DNA from: a virus
Direction: 5' to 3' (one strand)
IMG/VR virus record: IMGVR_UViG_3300045968_000057
Location: 1-44,264 of that record
DNA length: 44,264 nt
Part shown: positions 1 to 7,530 of the stretch, piece after piece
Layout: each line of letters begins with the position of its first letter
Position numbering within the stretch: position 1 is the stretch's first letter
Notes under the pieces: generated by a model
What the model was told of the DNA's origin: nothing
Database searches by the model: none
What the model saw: the letters and a program-made list of their open reading frames with translations, nothing else
Program-made: the position numbers and the translations under genes

Positions 1-80
1 TAGTTTTACTTCTTTAACGCGCCGCGTCAACCACCATGCCCCTTTGGCTTAGACGACGCGCTGTGCGACCCCCGCCTATC

Positions 81-241
81 CCTTACGGGTCCGTAGGGTA
101 GCACGCCTTCCAAGCTCGGTGGTAGAAAATCTTTAATGGTTCGTCTGCTAAGGAGCCCGTCACCGCATCCCGCCTGGGGAGTCTTTACTCCTAGCGAGCC
201 GGTTACTTCTCTTTCCTTTACAGGTCCATAGGGTAGCATGC
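81..241. repeat. Pair of degenerate 26-bp direct repeats
   Basis: Copies at 81-106 and 216-241 share 22 of 26 bases around a TAGGGTAGCA core. Read on the minus strand, both encode Leu-Pro-Tyr-Gly-Pro-Val, and two of the four differences are synonymous third-position changes (Tyr and Pro codons). That could mean selection on a peptide, or chance. The spacing is 135 bp. Confidence 0.6.
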
Positions 242-303
242 ACTCAAACGTTCACTGATTGAACAGATCTCGAGTGTGCTTGTGAAATGGGGTTACAAGC
301 GTA

Positions 304-340
304 TTAGGTGCGCCTAATGTTGATTCTTAGGTGAGCCTAC
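304..340. promoter_or_regulatory. Two operator-like palindromes
   Basis: TTAGGTGCGCCTAA (304-317) and TTAGGTGAGCCTAC (327-340) match at 12 of 14 positions. Each is nearly palindromic and the centres are 23 bp apart, about two helical turns. This is the usual look of a tandem binding site for a dimeric repressor or activator. The second copy lies inside the spacer of a possible promoter at 320-348. The binding protein is unknown; the HTH protein encoded at 36628-36828 is one candidate. Confidence 0.45.
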
Positions 341-348
341 GGTATGCT
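320..348 (+). promoter_or_regulatory. Possible weak sigma70-type promoter
   Basis: TTGATT (320-325) and TATGCT (343-348) are separated by 17 bp; each hexamer matches four of six consensus bases. Overlap with the second operator-like palindrome fits a regulated promoter. Transcription would enter the inverted repeat at 353 and run antisense to the end of the leftward operon, so a protein target is not obvious. Confidence 0.3.
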
Positions 349-352
349 AGTG

Positions 353-451
353 ATACCCTGGGAGGGTATCGCGCTCATTTAACTGACCAACCCCGGGCCA
401 GGCGTTCGCTTCTACCTGCGCCCGGGGCTCTGGTTAGCCTAGCTGGGTCAT
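353..451. repeat. Inverted repeat, left copy (99 bp)
   Basis: This stretch is a perfect reverse complement of 44166-44264, the last bases of the window. Its outer edge is a 19-base palindrome at 352-370 (8-bp arms GATACCCT/AGGGTATC, 3-base loop), and it contains the stem-loop at 383-437. The identity stops one base after GGGTCA. It lies just after the last gene of the leftward operon. It is either part of an inverted terminal repeat or a shared 3' element of the two convergent operons. Confidence 0.95.
383..437 (-). terminator. Strong stem-loop ending the leftward operon
   Basis: CCCCGGG (391-397) pairs with CCCGGGG (420-426), extended inward by CAGG/CCTG and outward by ACCA/TGGT, with a 12-base loop. 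No long T-tract follows, so it is not a textbook intrinsic terminator. Its position 41-95 bases beyond the last plausible leftward gene, and the identical element after the rightward operon, suggest transcript termination or 3'-end protection. Confidence 0.5.
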
Positions 452-477
452 GTTAATGGGCCCTCGTGTTGCCGCCT

Positions 478-660
478 TCAGTTCATTGCGCCAAAACCTC
501 CCGCAGTCGCTTTGCCGGCCCTACGCCTACGTCTACGCCGCCGGCACTTGGGGGTTCTGGGTTTGCGTTGCATCATTTGCTGCTCGATCTCATGGGCAAT
601 ATGACGCAGTATAAGCGGCAAGTGGTTCATCGCGTTCCAGCCATCATACTTTATAGTCAT
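478..660 (-). CDS. Small arginine-rich hypothetical protein
   Basis: I do not recognise this 60-residue frame. It starts with ATG inside the last codons of the GNAT gene (17-bp overlap), which fits the tight packing of this operon. The middle contains nine consecutive basic residues (Lys then Arg-rich) encoded by a low-complexity CGT/AGA/CGC tract around 510-545. The sequence is Gly/Ala/Arg-rich at the C-terminus. It would be the last gene of the leftward operon. It may equally be a chance frame, since the low-complexity tract lacks stops. Confidence 0.3.
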   Translation of the reverse strand: MTIKYDGWNAMNHLPLILRHIAHEIEQQMMQRKPRTPKCRRRRRRRRAGKATAGGFGAMN

Positions 661-1228
661 TTAAGGGCTTCAGTTTGTATCGCCATTGATATGATTCACT
701 TAATTCCCTCCACCTCCCGCTGGTAAGGCCATATAGCACCATGTCAACGGGGATGTCGTCTAGAAGACGCTGGTCAACTTGGACGCCCTCAAGAATAAGC
801 CCCAGGTCCTCAAGCATGAGACGATGGCCCCGATGAATCGCGTATGTCCCGGCAGTCACCTTGCGGAGCCCCAGCTTGGCGAATGCAAATTCGATGAGGT
901 ACCGGTATATCTCTACGCTATACCGATGGCCGGCGATGCCGACCAGTATTCCTAGATCCCCGGTCTTCTCTCGCTCGTCCACATATAGCGTCGTGGTCCC
1001 GACTAGCCTCGTGTTGTCGTCATCAAGGGCCGCTAGGTAGTAATTGGGCGTCCCGTTGAAACTATCTAGATAGCGTCGCTGCGTCTCGGCGGTGTGGTGT
1101 TGGAACCGATTCGCCGAGTATCGCATAAGGACCTTGTCATTGAGCCACGAAATGATGGTCGATAGATCCTCCTCGACTACATCGCGTAGGATGAGGCGCG
1201 GCGTCTTGATGGGCTGTCGCAGGATCAT
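644..1228 (-). CDS. GNAT-family N-acetyltransferase (RimJ/PseH-like)
   Basis: This 194-residue protein matches the layout of the GNAT acetyltransferase fold: an N-terminal TPRLILRDVVEEDL segment typical of RimJ-type members, a central strand 'GDLGILVGI' followed by a helix carrying the acetyl-CoA site, and 'EFAFAKLGLRKVTAGT' near residues 110-125. The usual Gly-x-Gly-x-Ala pyrophosphate loop is weak here (GHRYSVEIYR), so catalytic competence is not assured. Relatives acetylate ribosomal proteins, small molecules or amino-sugar nucleotides (PseH in pseudaminic acid synthesis). Because this genome also encodes NeuB- and NeuA-like enzymes, an amino-sugar substrate is attractive but inferred. Confidence 0.75.
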   Translation of the reverse strand: MILRQPIKTPRLILRDVVEEDLSTIISWLNDKVLMRYSANRFQHHTAETQRRYLDSFNGTPNYYLAALDDDNTRLVGTTTLYVDEREKTGDLGILVGIAGHRYSVEIYRYLIEFAFAKLGLRKVTAGTYAIHRGHRLMLEDLGLILEGVQVDQRLLDDIPVDMVLYGLTSGRWRELSESYQWRYKLKPLNDYKV

Positions 1229-1296
1229 GCCGTGAAATGTACTTTCAGCGGGTTTGCTATTTTTTTCATCGCCACAATCGTTTTACCGAGACTCAT
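1225..1296 (-). CDS. Tiny translationally coupled peptide (23 aa)
   Basis: An ATG at 1296 overlaps the stop of the upstream gene, and the frame's own TGA overlaps the ATG of the GNAT gene (ATGA at both ends). The predicted 23-residue peptide is basic with hydrophobic stretches. There is no family match I can name. The case rests only on the double start-stop overlap, a pattern repeated throughout this operon. Confidence 0.4.
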   Translation of the reverse strand: MSLGKTIVAMKKIANPLKVHFTA

Positions 1297-1532
1297 TCTC
1301 GACTCCCATGAATCAGCGCACAGAACATTCTGTTGTCATCGCCGCCAGCTTCCGCACTCCCGGAGAGATACGCTGACGCATTCACGCGTTCGTCCTCGCT
1401 GCCATCACGCGCCGGATTGTGCGACTCGCACCAGCGCACGTCGAGAATTTCCTGTTGCGGGTCAGCATTCGGCTCGCATCCGGGACAATACGCTCGAGCG
1501 ACGCATGGCGTATCGGGGAGATAATCACTCAT
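1293..1532 (-). CDS. Small cysteine-containing hypothetical protein
   Basis: This 79-residue acidic protein starts with an ATG overlapping the stop of the beta-helix gene (ATGA). It contains several cysteines (CVARAYCPGC near residues 10-19, a further Cys-Glu-Ser-His), which could form a small metal site. No family is recognised. Its place between the tailspike-like gene and the acetyltransferase gives no firm functional hint. Confidence 0.6.
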   Translation of the reverse strand: MSDYLPDTPCVARAYCPGCEPNADPQQEILDVRWCESHNPARDGSEDERVNASAYLSGSAEAGGDDNRMFCALIHGSRE

Positions 1533-3568
1533 CGCATGCTCGGAAATGTCGTGCCGAAGCGGCCCGCGCCGACACTAGAGGGCGGATTCGGGGGGCTGAT
1601 AGGCGGCTCATCAGGAGTAGGACCGCCACCAAAGTTTGTGATCTTGGCTGGCGATGTCCCGGCAATCCCACCGAATACATTGGTCAGCGGCAGATTTGAG
1701 TCTGTGACTTGGCCGACCCGATACCAAATGCCGTCGCTCCACTTCCAATAAACCGAAATGGTCATACTGCTCACGCGAACTCCGAAACCGTTGCCATCGG
1801 CAATGCTTGTACCGAGATCAACAGGGGAGATGATCGTCGAGACCGCACAGACAGCATCATAGCGTATCACTGAGATGGTTGTCGTCGTGGCCCGGACTTC
1901 ATATCCTGGGCATCCAGTGACTGAGTTCGTCACGGCAAACTCAATCATTCTCGCAGTCCCACTCGTTGGCACTGTGGGCCATGTGGCGTAGACCTCGTGA
2001 TTTGAGGTCAATTGCGACTCGACCCAATACTGAAAAGCGGTCCCAGATGACGGCGCCACGGCTTGATTCGACGCGATACTGAACACGTTGCTATCGAAGG
2101 CCACCCAGTTTGACCCGAGCGTTCCCGAGTCCGCCCGATTAAATGTATCAAGAATCGGCGTGTTGGGGAAATCAGACGCGACGGGAAAGCTCGGCGTGAA
2201 CATCCCGCCCGAATACGCGCCAATGCTCCAAGTCGAGCCTCGTGCGTTGCCCGCCTTATCGGTCGTGAAACTCGCCGAGAGATCGGTGCCGCCAGCAGTG
2301 ATTGAGGCCGGCGAAGATCCGCTGAGTGTAAAGTCTCCGGCGCCCGCACTGGTAAACTGAGGGTTATCAGCCGTCGCACATCCGCTATCACATCGGTTGT
2401 GGCTAAAGGTCCCACTCGCACCGCTCGTATTCGTAATCCGGTTGTCGTCACCAGCATACATAATATTGTTCTGGATGGTGGTGTTTGAGGTGCTGCTGGC
2501 GGACTCGAAATTGATCCCTCCGCCATTCCTGCTCGTGATTTGGTAGAGCGTGTTATTAGCGATGAGATTGTTCGATGCGGCCCCGGCCCCTTGGATCACA
2601 ATACCAGCACACGTGAACGTGTCGCTGAATCCAGGAAAGAGACAGCCCAGGGTAGAGCCATCCCGAACGATATTGTTATAGAACAGTGAGGCATCGACGT
2701 TGGCGACCTCAATACCTTGGAAGCCAAAGCGCGAGACCTCATTGGCGCTGACATCGACTGTGACCTTAGCGAGAACGCTATGGATGGCAATGCCCTGCCC
2801 GTTGCCATCCGTCGGCGAGCAGTTGTCGATTAGGTTGCGGCGGATGGTCCCGCTCGCGCTGAAATACATGCAGTGGTTGCCGCCGCCGGCGCCAAAGCTG
2901 CCAGCCATGCTGTGATTTTTGAGCACGCTATCAAGTACTTCAATGTGGTGCGGATCTGTTAGTGCTGAGCCCGCGTGGAATAAGCCAGAGCCACCAGAAG
3001 ATGCCGTTGAATCGTGCAGGTAGGTGCTCTGGAATCGGATATGATGCGCGGTCACGCTAAGTTGTGAGACGACCCGAGCAACTTCTATACACAACGTGTT
3101 CGCGTCGGCCTCAAAGCCCTCAAAGATAATGTATGACCTGCTCGTGGTGTTCTGAACGGCCACCACGGCCTGTGACGAGCCCCAGCAGTTGGCCGCTATG
3201 GACGGGCGCAGAATAGCCGTGCATGTCGGCGTAAGCGTAGTTAATCCCGTACAGGTGTTCTCGGCCCGGATCGTGGTAGCGCCTAACCACGTGGCCTCGG
3301 CGGCTTCCCCGCCAACTCCACTGCCGCTAGGAATCGTATCAGGCGCGATGCTTTCATCGTAGACGCCATCGCCGATCACCAGCGTGTCTCCGCTATGGAG
3401 GCACGCTATACCAGCGGCAATGGTCGAGACGCGATCAGATAGCGGCGATGAATTGACAGCCGAGGTGCAATTCCCGGAGCCGCTAGGACTAACATAATAC
3501 GTGACGGCGGCCTCAACATAGCCACATAGAACGACGACGCATAGCAACGAGAGAAGTACCCGAATCAC
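1529..3568 (-). CDS. Secreted beta-helix protein with jelly-roll C-terminus (tailspike/depolymerase-like)
   Basis: Using the GTG that overlaps the upstream TGA (GTGA at 3568), the 679-residue product begins with a clear Sec signal peptide: Met-Ile-Arg, then a Leu/Val/Cys core, with cleavage likely after Val-Glu-Ala. Residues 25-430 carry 'YYVSPSGSG', 'AGIACLHSGDTLVIGDGVY' and repeated strand-turn units with Asn ladders (NNLIANNTLY, NTTIQNNIMYAG). This is the pattern of right-handed parallel beta-helix, pectate-lyase-like proteins. A C-terminal domain starting at 'LDTFNRADSGTLGSNW' resembles a concanavalin/LamG-type sandwich. Such proteins bind or cleave polysaccharide; phage tailspikes share the fold but do not normally carry signal peptides. 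Confidence 0.8.
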   Translation of the reverse strand: MIRVLLSLLCVVVLCGYVEAAVTYYVSPSGSGNCTSAVNSSPLSDRVSTIAAGIACLHSGDTLVIGDGVYDESIAPDTIPSGSGVGGEAAEATWLGATTIRAENTCTGLTTLTPTCTAILRPSIAANCWGSSQAVVAVQNTTSRSYIIFEGFEADANTLCIEVARVVSQLSVTAHHIRFQSTYLHDSTASSGGSGLFHAGSALTDPHHIEVLDSVLKNHSMAGSFGAGGGNHCMYFSASGTIRRNLIDNCSPTDGNGQGIAIHSVLAKVTVDVSANEVSRFGFQGIEVANVDASLFYNNIVRDGSTLGCLFPGFSDTFTCAGIVIQGAGAASNNLIANNTLYQITSRNGGGINFESASSTSNTTIQNNIMYAGDDNRITNTSGASGTFSHNRCDSGCATADNPQFTSAGAGDFTLSGSSPASITAGGTDLSASFTTDKAGNARGSTWSIGAYSGGMFTPSFPVASDFPNTPILDTFNRADSGTLGSNWVAFDSNVFSIASNQAVAPSSGTAFQYWVESQLTSNHEVYATWPTVPTSGTARMIEFAVTNSVTGCPGYEVRATTTTISVIRYDAVCAVSTIISPVDLGTSIADGNGFGVRVSSMTISVYWKWSDGIWYRVGQVTDSNLPLTNVFGGIAGTSPAKITNFGGGPTPDEPPISPPNPPSSVGAGRFGTTFPSMR

Positions 3569-4296
3569 TGCCCGATCACCTTGCGATCGGTCCCGCACCC
3601 GATACATCGCTGACGCGATCCTGATGCTTCTTTCCAAGTCGAAATGCCTTGGACAAAATTCCCGTCCTGGCTCGATGTGTACGTGTAGGTGAATGTGCCC
3701 GTGGCGGCAACAATCCGGTAGCCGGTTAACAGGCCCTCTGAGTCGGCGTCAGCCCCAACGTTCGTCAGTTCATTCCAGCCTGCCCCGGTATCGGTTGCAT
3801 AGGTGGTACCGACTGTTGAGTCCGTCCCAAATCCGATCAGGATCTCATTCGCTTGGGCAGTCGTCCCGGTTGACGCGGTCGCATGGCTTGTCCCGTGGCC
3901 GAGCGGATCAGTATCGGTTGCTGTCTGATCAAGTGGTGATGTGGTCGCGGCGCCACTGACTTCGGTTACGCTTAGAGTACCGAAGAAGCCCGCGCTCGCC
4001 CCAGTCAGGGTAAAGGTATGCGAGGCACCCCCGGTGCCATTGGCTTTGTATTGCTGGCGCCCCCGCGTAAACGCCCCCTCGGCCAGTTCAGAGATTGAGT
4101 CGGTATAGCTATTAGACTTGCTGTCCGTGATCGAGGTGAACGCAATACAACAGTAGCCAGTGCTCGCGACAAACAGATTGCCGCTTGTCGTGGTAACGCC
4201 GCTGGTAACGCATGTATCGGCCCCGAGTGTTTCACATGAGACCGTCTGGACAACGGCAAGCGCCGCGTGTACGGGCCACGCGGCGCAGAGCACCAA
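3565..4296 (-). CDS. Secreted beta-rich protein, function unknown
   Basis: This protein of about 243 residues is Thr/Ser/Gly-rich and predicted beta-structured after an N-terminal signal peptide ending Trp-Pro-Val-His-Ala. The TTG at 4296 gives a short signal. A CTG at 4320 would extend it with Arg-Leu-Thr-Phe-Ala-Leu-Leu and make a more normal signal peptide, so the true start is uncertain. Four cysteines lie in the first 50 residues. Composition resembles fibre or adhesin modules found in metagenomic phages. It sits between two other signal-peptide genes and overlaps the downstream gene by GTGA. Confidence 0.7.
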   Translation of the reverse strand: MVLCAAWPVHAALAVVQTVSCETLGADTCVTSGVTTTSGNLFVASTGYCCIAFTSITDSKSNSYTDSISELAEGAFTRGRQQYKANGTGGASHTFTLTGASAGFFGTLSVTEVSGAATTSPLDQTATDTDPLGHGTSHATASTGTTAQANEILIGFGTDSTVGTTYATDTGAGWNELTNVGADADSEGLLTGYRIVAATGTFTYTYTSSQDGNFVQGISTWKEASGSRQRCIGCGTDRKVIGQ

Positions 4297-4327
4297 CAGA
4301 AGTGCGAACGTGAGTCTCAGGGCGGGC

Positions 4328-4786
4328 TCACAGCGGCTGCACCGTTAGCGCAAAGCGGAGCGTGCCGCCGATGGACGCCGACCCACGAAGCCTGCGATTG
4401 GCATTCTGTGTCGCATTCCAGCAGTCGCCGCCCAAGAATGATGCCCCGGTCGTCTGTAGCAGCGCTGTCTGAGTACGATTGAGAGTCTTCGGACTTGCGC
4501 TACGGGTGAACGCCCCGGCCGGACCCCACGTTGTTCCTCCATCCAGCGAGCACTCAAGAGCCGCTGAGATGGCCGGGAGCACTGTCGGGGGGTCCGGGGC
4601 CTCTGACAGATCCATCGTGATCTGCAGGCCCTTCACGTCCAGCGGGACCGCAACGGGCGAGAAGGTGTAATTATTCGCCGCCCGCGTGGACATCCCGATG
4701 ACAACCGTGCTGACAAAAACCCGCTGTGCCGCAACAGGCGCAGCGACGAGCGCGACGAGAATAAGGGCTGCGACCACGCGCCTCAT
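4328..4786 (-). CDS. Secreted small beta-sandwich protein, unknown
   Basis: The 152-residue product starts with Met-Arg-Arg followed by a strongly hydrophobic core and a Val-Ala-Ala/Gln cleavage site, a textbook Sec signal peptide. The mature part has 'ALECSLDGGTTWGPAGAF', reminiscent of the strand-turn repeats with 'S.DGG.TW' found in beta-sandwich and Asp-box proteins, and two cysteines that could form a disulphide outside the cytoplasm. It overlaps its upstream neighbour by ATGA, so the genes are translationally coupled. Exact role unknown. Confidence 0.7.
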   Translation of the reverse strand: MRRVVAALILVALVAAPVAAQRVFVSTVVIGMSTRAANNYTFSPVAVPLDVKGLQITMDLSEAPDPPTVLPAISAALECSLDGGTTWGPAGAFTRSASPKTLNRTQTALLQTTGASFLGGDCWNATQNANRRLRGSASIGGTLRFALTVQPL

Positions 4787-5151
4787 CGCCAGCCCCCGTC
4801 AATCACTTGGAACGTAGTACTTTTCGCGATGAGGTTGTAGCCGTCGGCGGCATAGAGCCTCAACTCATAGACCCCCGGCGGCACCGTGTTCGGGACCACG
4901 AAGCCGCATGTCCCAGTTGACCGTGCGAAGTTCGGGCTCTGCGAGCATGAGACGTAGATCCACTCCAGGAAGTCGTATTTCGACCCCTCGGGCGGGTAAA
5001 GGCCCACCCAGTCTGTCGGCGTCGGGCTGGTAATGCCGTCCCACTGGACGGGCATCGCGCCGCCGGCTGTCACGGGCGCTGGCCATGTGACCTCCTGAGC
5101 GGCCACTGGGGTTACAACCAAGAGCGTCAAGAGTGCGAGCAGCTGGATCAT
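4783..5151 (-). CDS. Secreted SKICH/Ig-like domain protein
   Basis: The start at 5151 follows an AAGGAGGATC ribosome binding site and gives a signal peptide of about 18 residues ending Val-Ala-Ala/Gln. The remaining 104 residues form one domain with the order 'PVQWDGI', 'DWVGLYPP', 'WIYVSC', 'FVVPNTVPPGVYELRLYAADG'. These are hallmarks of the Ig-like DWIGLY/SKICH-type beta-sandwich found as an accessory domain in secreted bacterial phosphodiesterases and carbohydrate-active proteins. A standalone, secreted copy in a phage late operon is unusual. Binding to cell-surface material is an inference. Confidence 0.7.
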   Translation of the reverse strand: MIQLLALLTLLVVTPVAAQEVTWPAPVTAGGAMPVQWDGITSPTPTDWVGLYPPEGSKYDFLEWIYVSCSQSPNFARSTGTCGFVVPNTVPPGVYELRLYAADGYNLIAKSTTFQVIDGGWR

Positions 5152-5204
5152 GACGTGATCCTCCTTGCCCGCAACTTTAGCATAGTCGTCAAGAAATTTA
5201 TTCC

Positions 5205-6740
5205 TCAGAAGTCTTTGCTCTTGTAGCCGTTCACGGTGACGGTGACGGTCGCGACCGCAATATGCGCCTTGATGTTGAGCGCCGACGCCGAAGCCGTGCA
5301 TATGGGCGTGACGAGGGACTTGTTATTGCCGCCTGTGTTGCCCGGCACCGGGATATAGCCCGTGATATCGGTCTGCCCGCTCCGGAAGACTACATAGGTA
5401 TCCGTTGCGGAGAGATTGCCAATCATGTAGTCGGTCATGCAGTACCGAATGCCTGAGAGTTGCGCGGCAACGACCTCGGTGTTGGCCGTCGTGGTCATTG
5501 ATGCAAAGCCCGTGATGGTATCGCCCACGGGCGCATTCATCTGGACGATCTGCTGCCCCGCCCGCCCATAGGTCGCCCGCATGCCCGTGGCATTGTTCCC
5601 GAGCGTCATGGTGGAGGGATTGCGGATCACCGAGCCGTAGTTGAGCGAATTGGTCTGGGCTACGGTTGTCGCCCCGAGCTCCAGCGAGTTGTTATCTTGG
5701 GTGACTGTCGATCCATTGGTGACAGCAACATAAATCGGCCGCGATGTTGAATCGCCGGTTGGCATCGTGTTCGTGCCGTCAGTCGGCATCAAGGGGCGCG
5801 TCACAATGCCTGGGTCACTTGAGCCCGGCGTGTTCGTGCGCGCTCGAGCGGCGATCATATTCGTGCCATCGCTAAATCCGACCGCAATCCCATTAGTCGG
5901 GAATCCAGCCCCGAACGAACTGGGCGCCGTAATGGCGACCGTACCCGTCACGATATTGACGCGAAGGGCATTGTTTGAGGAATCGCCCGCCCGCACGCCC
6001 ACGTTCGTGGTGGTCGGGAAGATGGTCTCAACGAACAGGGCGTTGTTGTTGGTCGCCGAGGCTGAGGCGACGAAACCCGAGGGATCGCGCAGGCCAATCG
6101 GGGCCGCAAGCGTGGGGTAGGCGTTAGCAATGATACCCGTCGCCGCCGGCCCGCCGCAGCCTGTACAGAAGACGTTGAGCAGCCCGCCGTTGGTAATGGT
6201 AAGGCTTCCCACAAATCCACCGGGGTCCTTTGCCCCCATCGGGTTGACGGAGCTCGGCCAAGCGGCGCCAGTTGTGCCCGACGGCCCACTGCTCGAGCCT
6301 GCCACGACGTTGACGCGCACGGCATTGTTGGCGACATCACCGGCCCTGACCGCCGCATCGGTGGTAGAGCGGAAGACCGACTCGACATATAGGGCGTTGT
6401 TGTTCGTCACCGACGCCGAGGCTAGGAATCCCGATGGGTCCCTGAACCCGGCCGCTGTGCCCGTGCCCGGGAATGATACGGCGAAGGCGCTCGACGTTCC
6501 GCCCGTACCGCCGCCAGTGACCACGTTGACGCGTACGGCTTGGTTGGACAGATCGCCCACGTTGACGCGGTTCTGCCCCGTCGTGTCCACGATCTGCACG
6601 GGGAGATGCTGAAATATCGGAGTTGGGTCGCCCTGGCCCCATGCCGAGCGGAGCATCAAGAGGATGGCGATGGCGGCGCAGATGACGAGGAACGCCGCGC
6701 TCCACCGCGTGTTGCTCGGCTGCTTACGAAGCCAGGTCAC
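5205..6740 (-). CDS. Membrane-anchored or secreted repeat-containing fibre-like protein
   Basis: The 511-residue protein starts with a short basic segment and one hydrophobic helix (residues about 14-34, ending near Trp-Gly-Gln-Gly), acting as signal peptide or anchor. Behind it are three imperfect repeats of about 85 residues: 'RDPSGFLASASVTNNNALYV', a shorter 'KDPGGFVGSL' version, and 'RDPSGFVASASATNNNALFV'. The first and third are followed by 'VRAGDVANNAVRVNVV'-like strands. Ala/Thr/Asn/Gly-rich repeats of this kind are typical of phage fibre or decoration proteins. It overlaps the gene before it by ATGA. Host-surface binding is likely but unproven. Confidence 0.7.
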   Translation of the reverse strand: MTWLRKQPSNTRWSAAFLVICAAIAILLMLRSAWGQGDPTPIFQHLPVQIVDTTGQNRVNVGDLSNQAVRVNVVTGGGTGGTSSAFAVSFPGTGTAAGFRDPSGFLASASVTNNNALYVESVFRSTTDAAVRAGDVANNAVRVNVVAGSSSGPSGTTGAAWPSSVNPMGAKDPGGFVGSLTITNGGLLNVFCTGCGGPAATGIIANAYPTLAAPIGLRDPSGFVASASATNNNALFVETIFPTTTNVGVRAGDSSNNALRVNIVTGTVAITAPSSFGAGFPTNGIAVGFSDGTNMIAARARTNTPGSSDPGIVTRPLMPTDGTNTMPTGDSTSRPIYVAVTNGSTVTQDNNSLELGATTVAQTNSLNYGSVIRNPSTMTLGNNATGMRATYGRAGQQIVQMNAPVGDTITGFASMTTTANTEVVAAQLSGIRYCMTDYMIGNLSATDTYVVFRSGQTDITGYIPVPGNTGGNNKSLVTPICTASASALNIKAHIAVATVTVTVNGYKSKDF

Positions 6741-6928
6741 GCCTTGATCTCCTGCGCTAGCAACTGTGCGCCCGGGTGCAGATGTCTCTTGGTGATCTGC
6801 TCGACGGCCTCGCGTTGAGATGCCGCCTTCACGTCAAAAGCCGCCCCGCACGCGCATTCCACGGAATGCGTGGCATTGGGCACCACGGGCCCCTTGACGT
6901 GCTCGACGCCGGGCTTGCGGTCGTTCAC
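6737..6928 (-). CDS. Small zinc-finger-like protein
   Basis: A GTG start at 6928 overlaps the stop of the upstream gene (GTGA), giving 63 residues. 'VECACGAAFDV' supplies a Cys-x-Cys knuckle and 'ITKRHLHPG' supplies histidines, so a single treble-clef-type zinc site is possible. Length and pattern resemble the many small zinc-finger proteins of phages and actinobacteria. It is part of a chain of mini-genes from 6.7 to 8.1 kb joined by start-stop overlaps. Confidence 0.55.
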   Translation of the reverse strand: MNDRKPGVEHVKGPVVPNATHSVECACGAAFDVKAASQREAVEQITKRHLHPGAQLLAQEIKA

Positions 6929-7236
6929 GCGTCCGGAACGTCCTTCCGGTTGCGATCCATCTCGGTCAGGCCGATTTGGATGGGGTGCGACTCGGGCTCG
7001 GGCTTCGCGCTCGGATTCACGCCTCGCGGCCGACCGGCCACGAACTCCGGGCTCGAGGGCGACGCCACGCCGCGCCAATAGGTCAGGGCATCACGCGGCG
7101 CCCCGAGGTCCATGACGTGCGTAACGGGCTTGGCGTAGGCGATGTTGTTCGCGTCCGGGGCCACGTCCCGCATGTTCGGGCGCAACTCGTTCTTGCCCGG
7201 CACGTCTAGTTTCTTGAATCCCGGCTGGTCACTCAT
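6925..7236 (-). CDS. Hypothetical hydrophilic protein
   Basis: The 103-residue product is polar, proline-rich and without membrane segments or cysteines. Start at the ATG at 7236 (Met-Ser-Asp-Gln-Pro), preceded by GGAGACAACG. No family is recognised. It overlaps both neighbours by a few bases, so it is probably co-translated with the surrounding mini-genes. A minor virion protein is possible but not shown. Confidence 0.6.
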   Translation of the reverse strand: MSDQPGFKKLDVPGKNELRPNMRDVAPDANNIAYAKPVTHVMDLGAPRDALTYWRGVASPSSPEFVAGRPRGVNPSAKPEPESHPIQIGLTEMDRNRKDVPDA

Positions 7237-7354
7237 CGTTGTCTCCAAGGGTGCGCGATGGCACCACTAGATATTCCTCGCAGTCCAAGAACGACTCACA
7301 GAGCGCAGTGGCGTCGAGCGCGAACAGCCATGCGTCAAATTCCTCGTCCGTCAT
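7229..7354 (-). CDS. Acidic mini-protein (41 aa)
   Basis: The ATG at 7354 overlaps the upstream stop (ATGA) and the frame ends inside the start region of the next gene. The 41-residue peptide is rich in Asp and Glu with two cysteines and begins Met-Thr-Asp-Glu-Glu-Phe. No homologue is recognised. Support comes from the coupling and from its fit into otherwise unfilled space. Confidence 0.5.
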   Translation of the reverse strand: MTDEEFDAWLFALDATALCESFLDCEEYLVVPSRTLGDNDE

Positions 7355-7530
7355 GTTCTCCTCACGCGTCGGCGATTGTATTTGTAGGCGGCCTCGCGTA
7401 ACTCGTTGGCGAGATCCCGCGGCTTGCCGCCAATGCCATCCATCGGCGACGGGAATTTGATCTGGGCCAAGAGCTCAATCACCTCGGCCAGCGCGATCAG
7501 GACCCGGCGCTCGTACTCGTCACGATCCAT
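7351..7530 (-). CDS. Small helical hypothetical protein
   Basis: Starting at the ATG at 7530 (Met-Asp-Arg-Asp-Glu-Tyr), the 59-residue product is predicted mostly helical, with 'RRVLIALAEVIELLAQI' forming an amphipathic helix and a basic Arg-rich C-terminus. A longer frame extends upstream but would run across the zinc-finger mini-gene, so the internal ATG is preferred. Function unknown. Confidence 0.55.
   Translation of the reverse strand: MDRDEYERRVLIALAEVIELLAQIKFPSPMDGIGGKPRDLANELREAAYKYNRRRVRRT

Larger units (their letters stand above)
1..352. other. Left-end segment with no supported gene
   Basis: I support no gene in this stretch. It holds two degenerate copies of a 26-bp repeat, a small GGAGT/ACTCC hairpin near 178-191, two operator-like palindromes and a possible weak promoter, annotated separately. 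A 70-codon open frame on the minus strand (27-239) has no ribosome binding site and is not called. The segment lies outside the left copy of the inverted repeat, so it may be the rest of a longer terminal repeat or a spacer between two convergent operons if the molecule is circular. Confidence 0.5.

Noticed and set aside
27-239. A 70-codon minus-strand frame with a repeated Leu-Pro-Tyr-Gly-Pro-Val motif
   Set aside because: There is no ribosome binding site, no family, and it lies outside the operon beyond the terminator-like repeat; reported only as a repeat.
352-370. Hairpin telomere at the genome end, suggested by the palindrome where the contig stops
   Set aside because: The symmetry covers only 19 bases; flanking bases on the two sides do not continue as complements, as they would at a read-through closed hairpin end.
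1232-1751. Two plus-strand frames (155 and 110 codons) opposite the beta-helix gene end
   Set aside because: They are antisense to overlapping minus-strand genes that are coupled by ATGA and carry recognisable sequence; the plus frames have no ribosome binding site or family.
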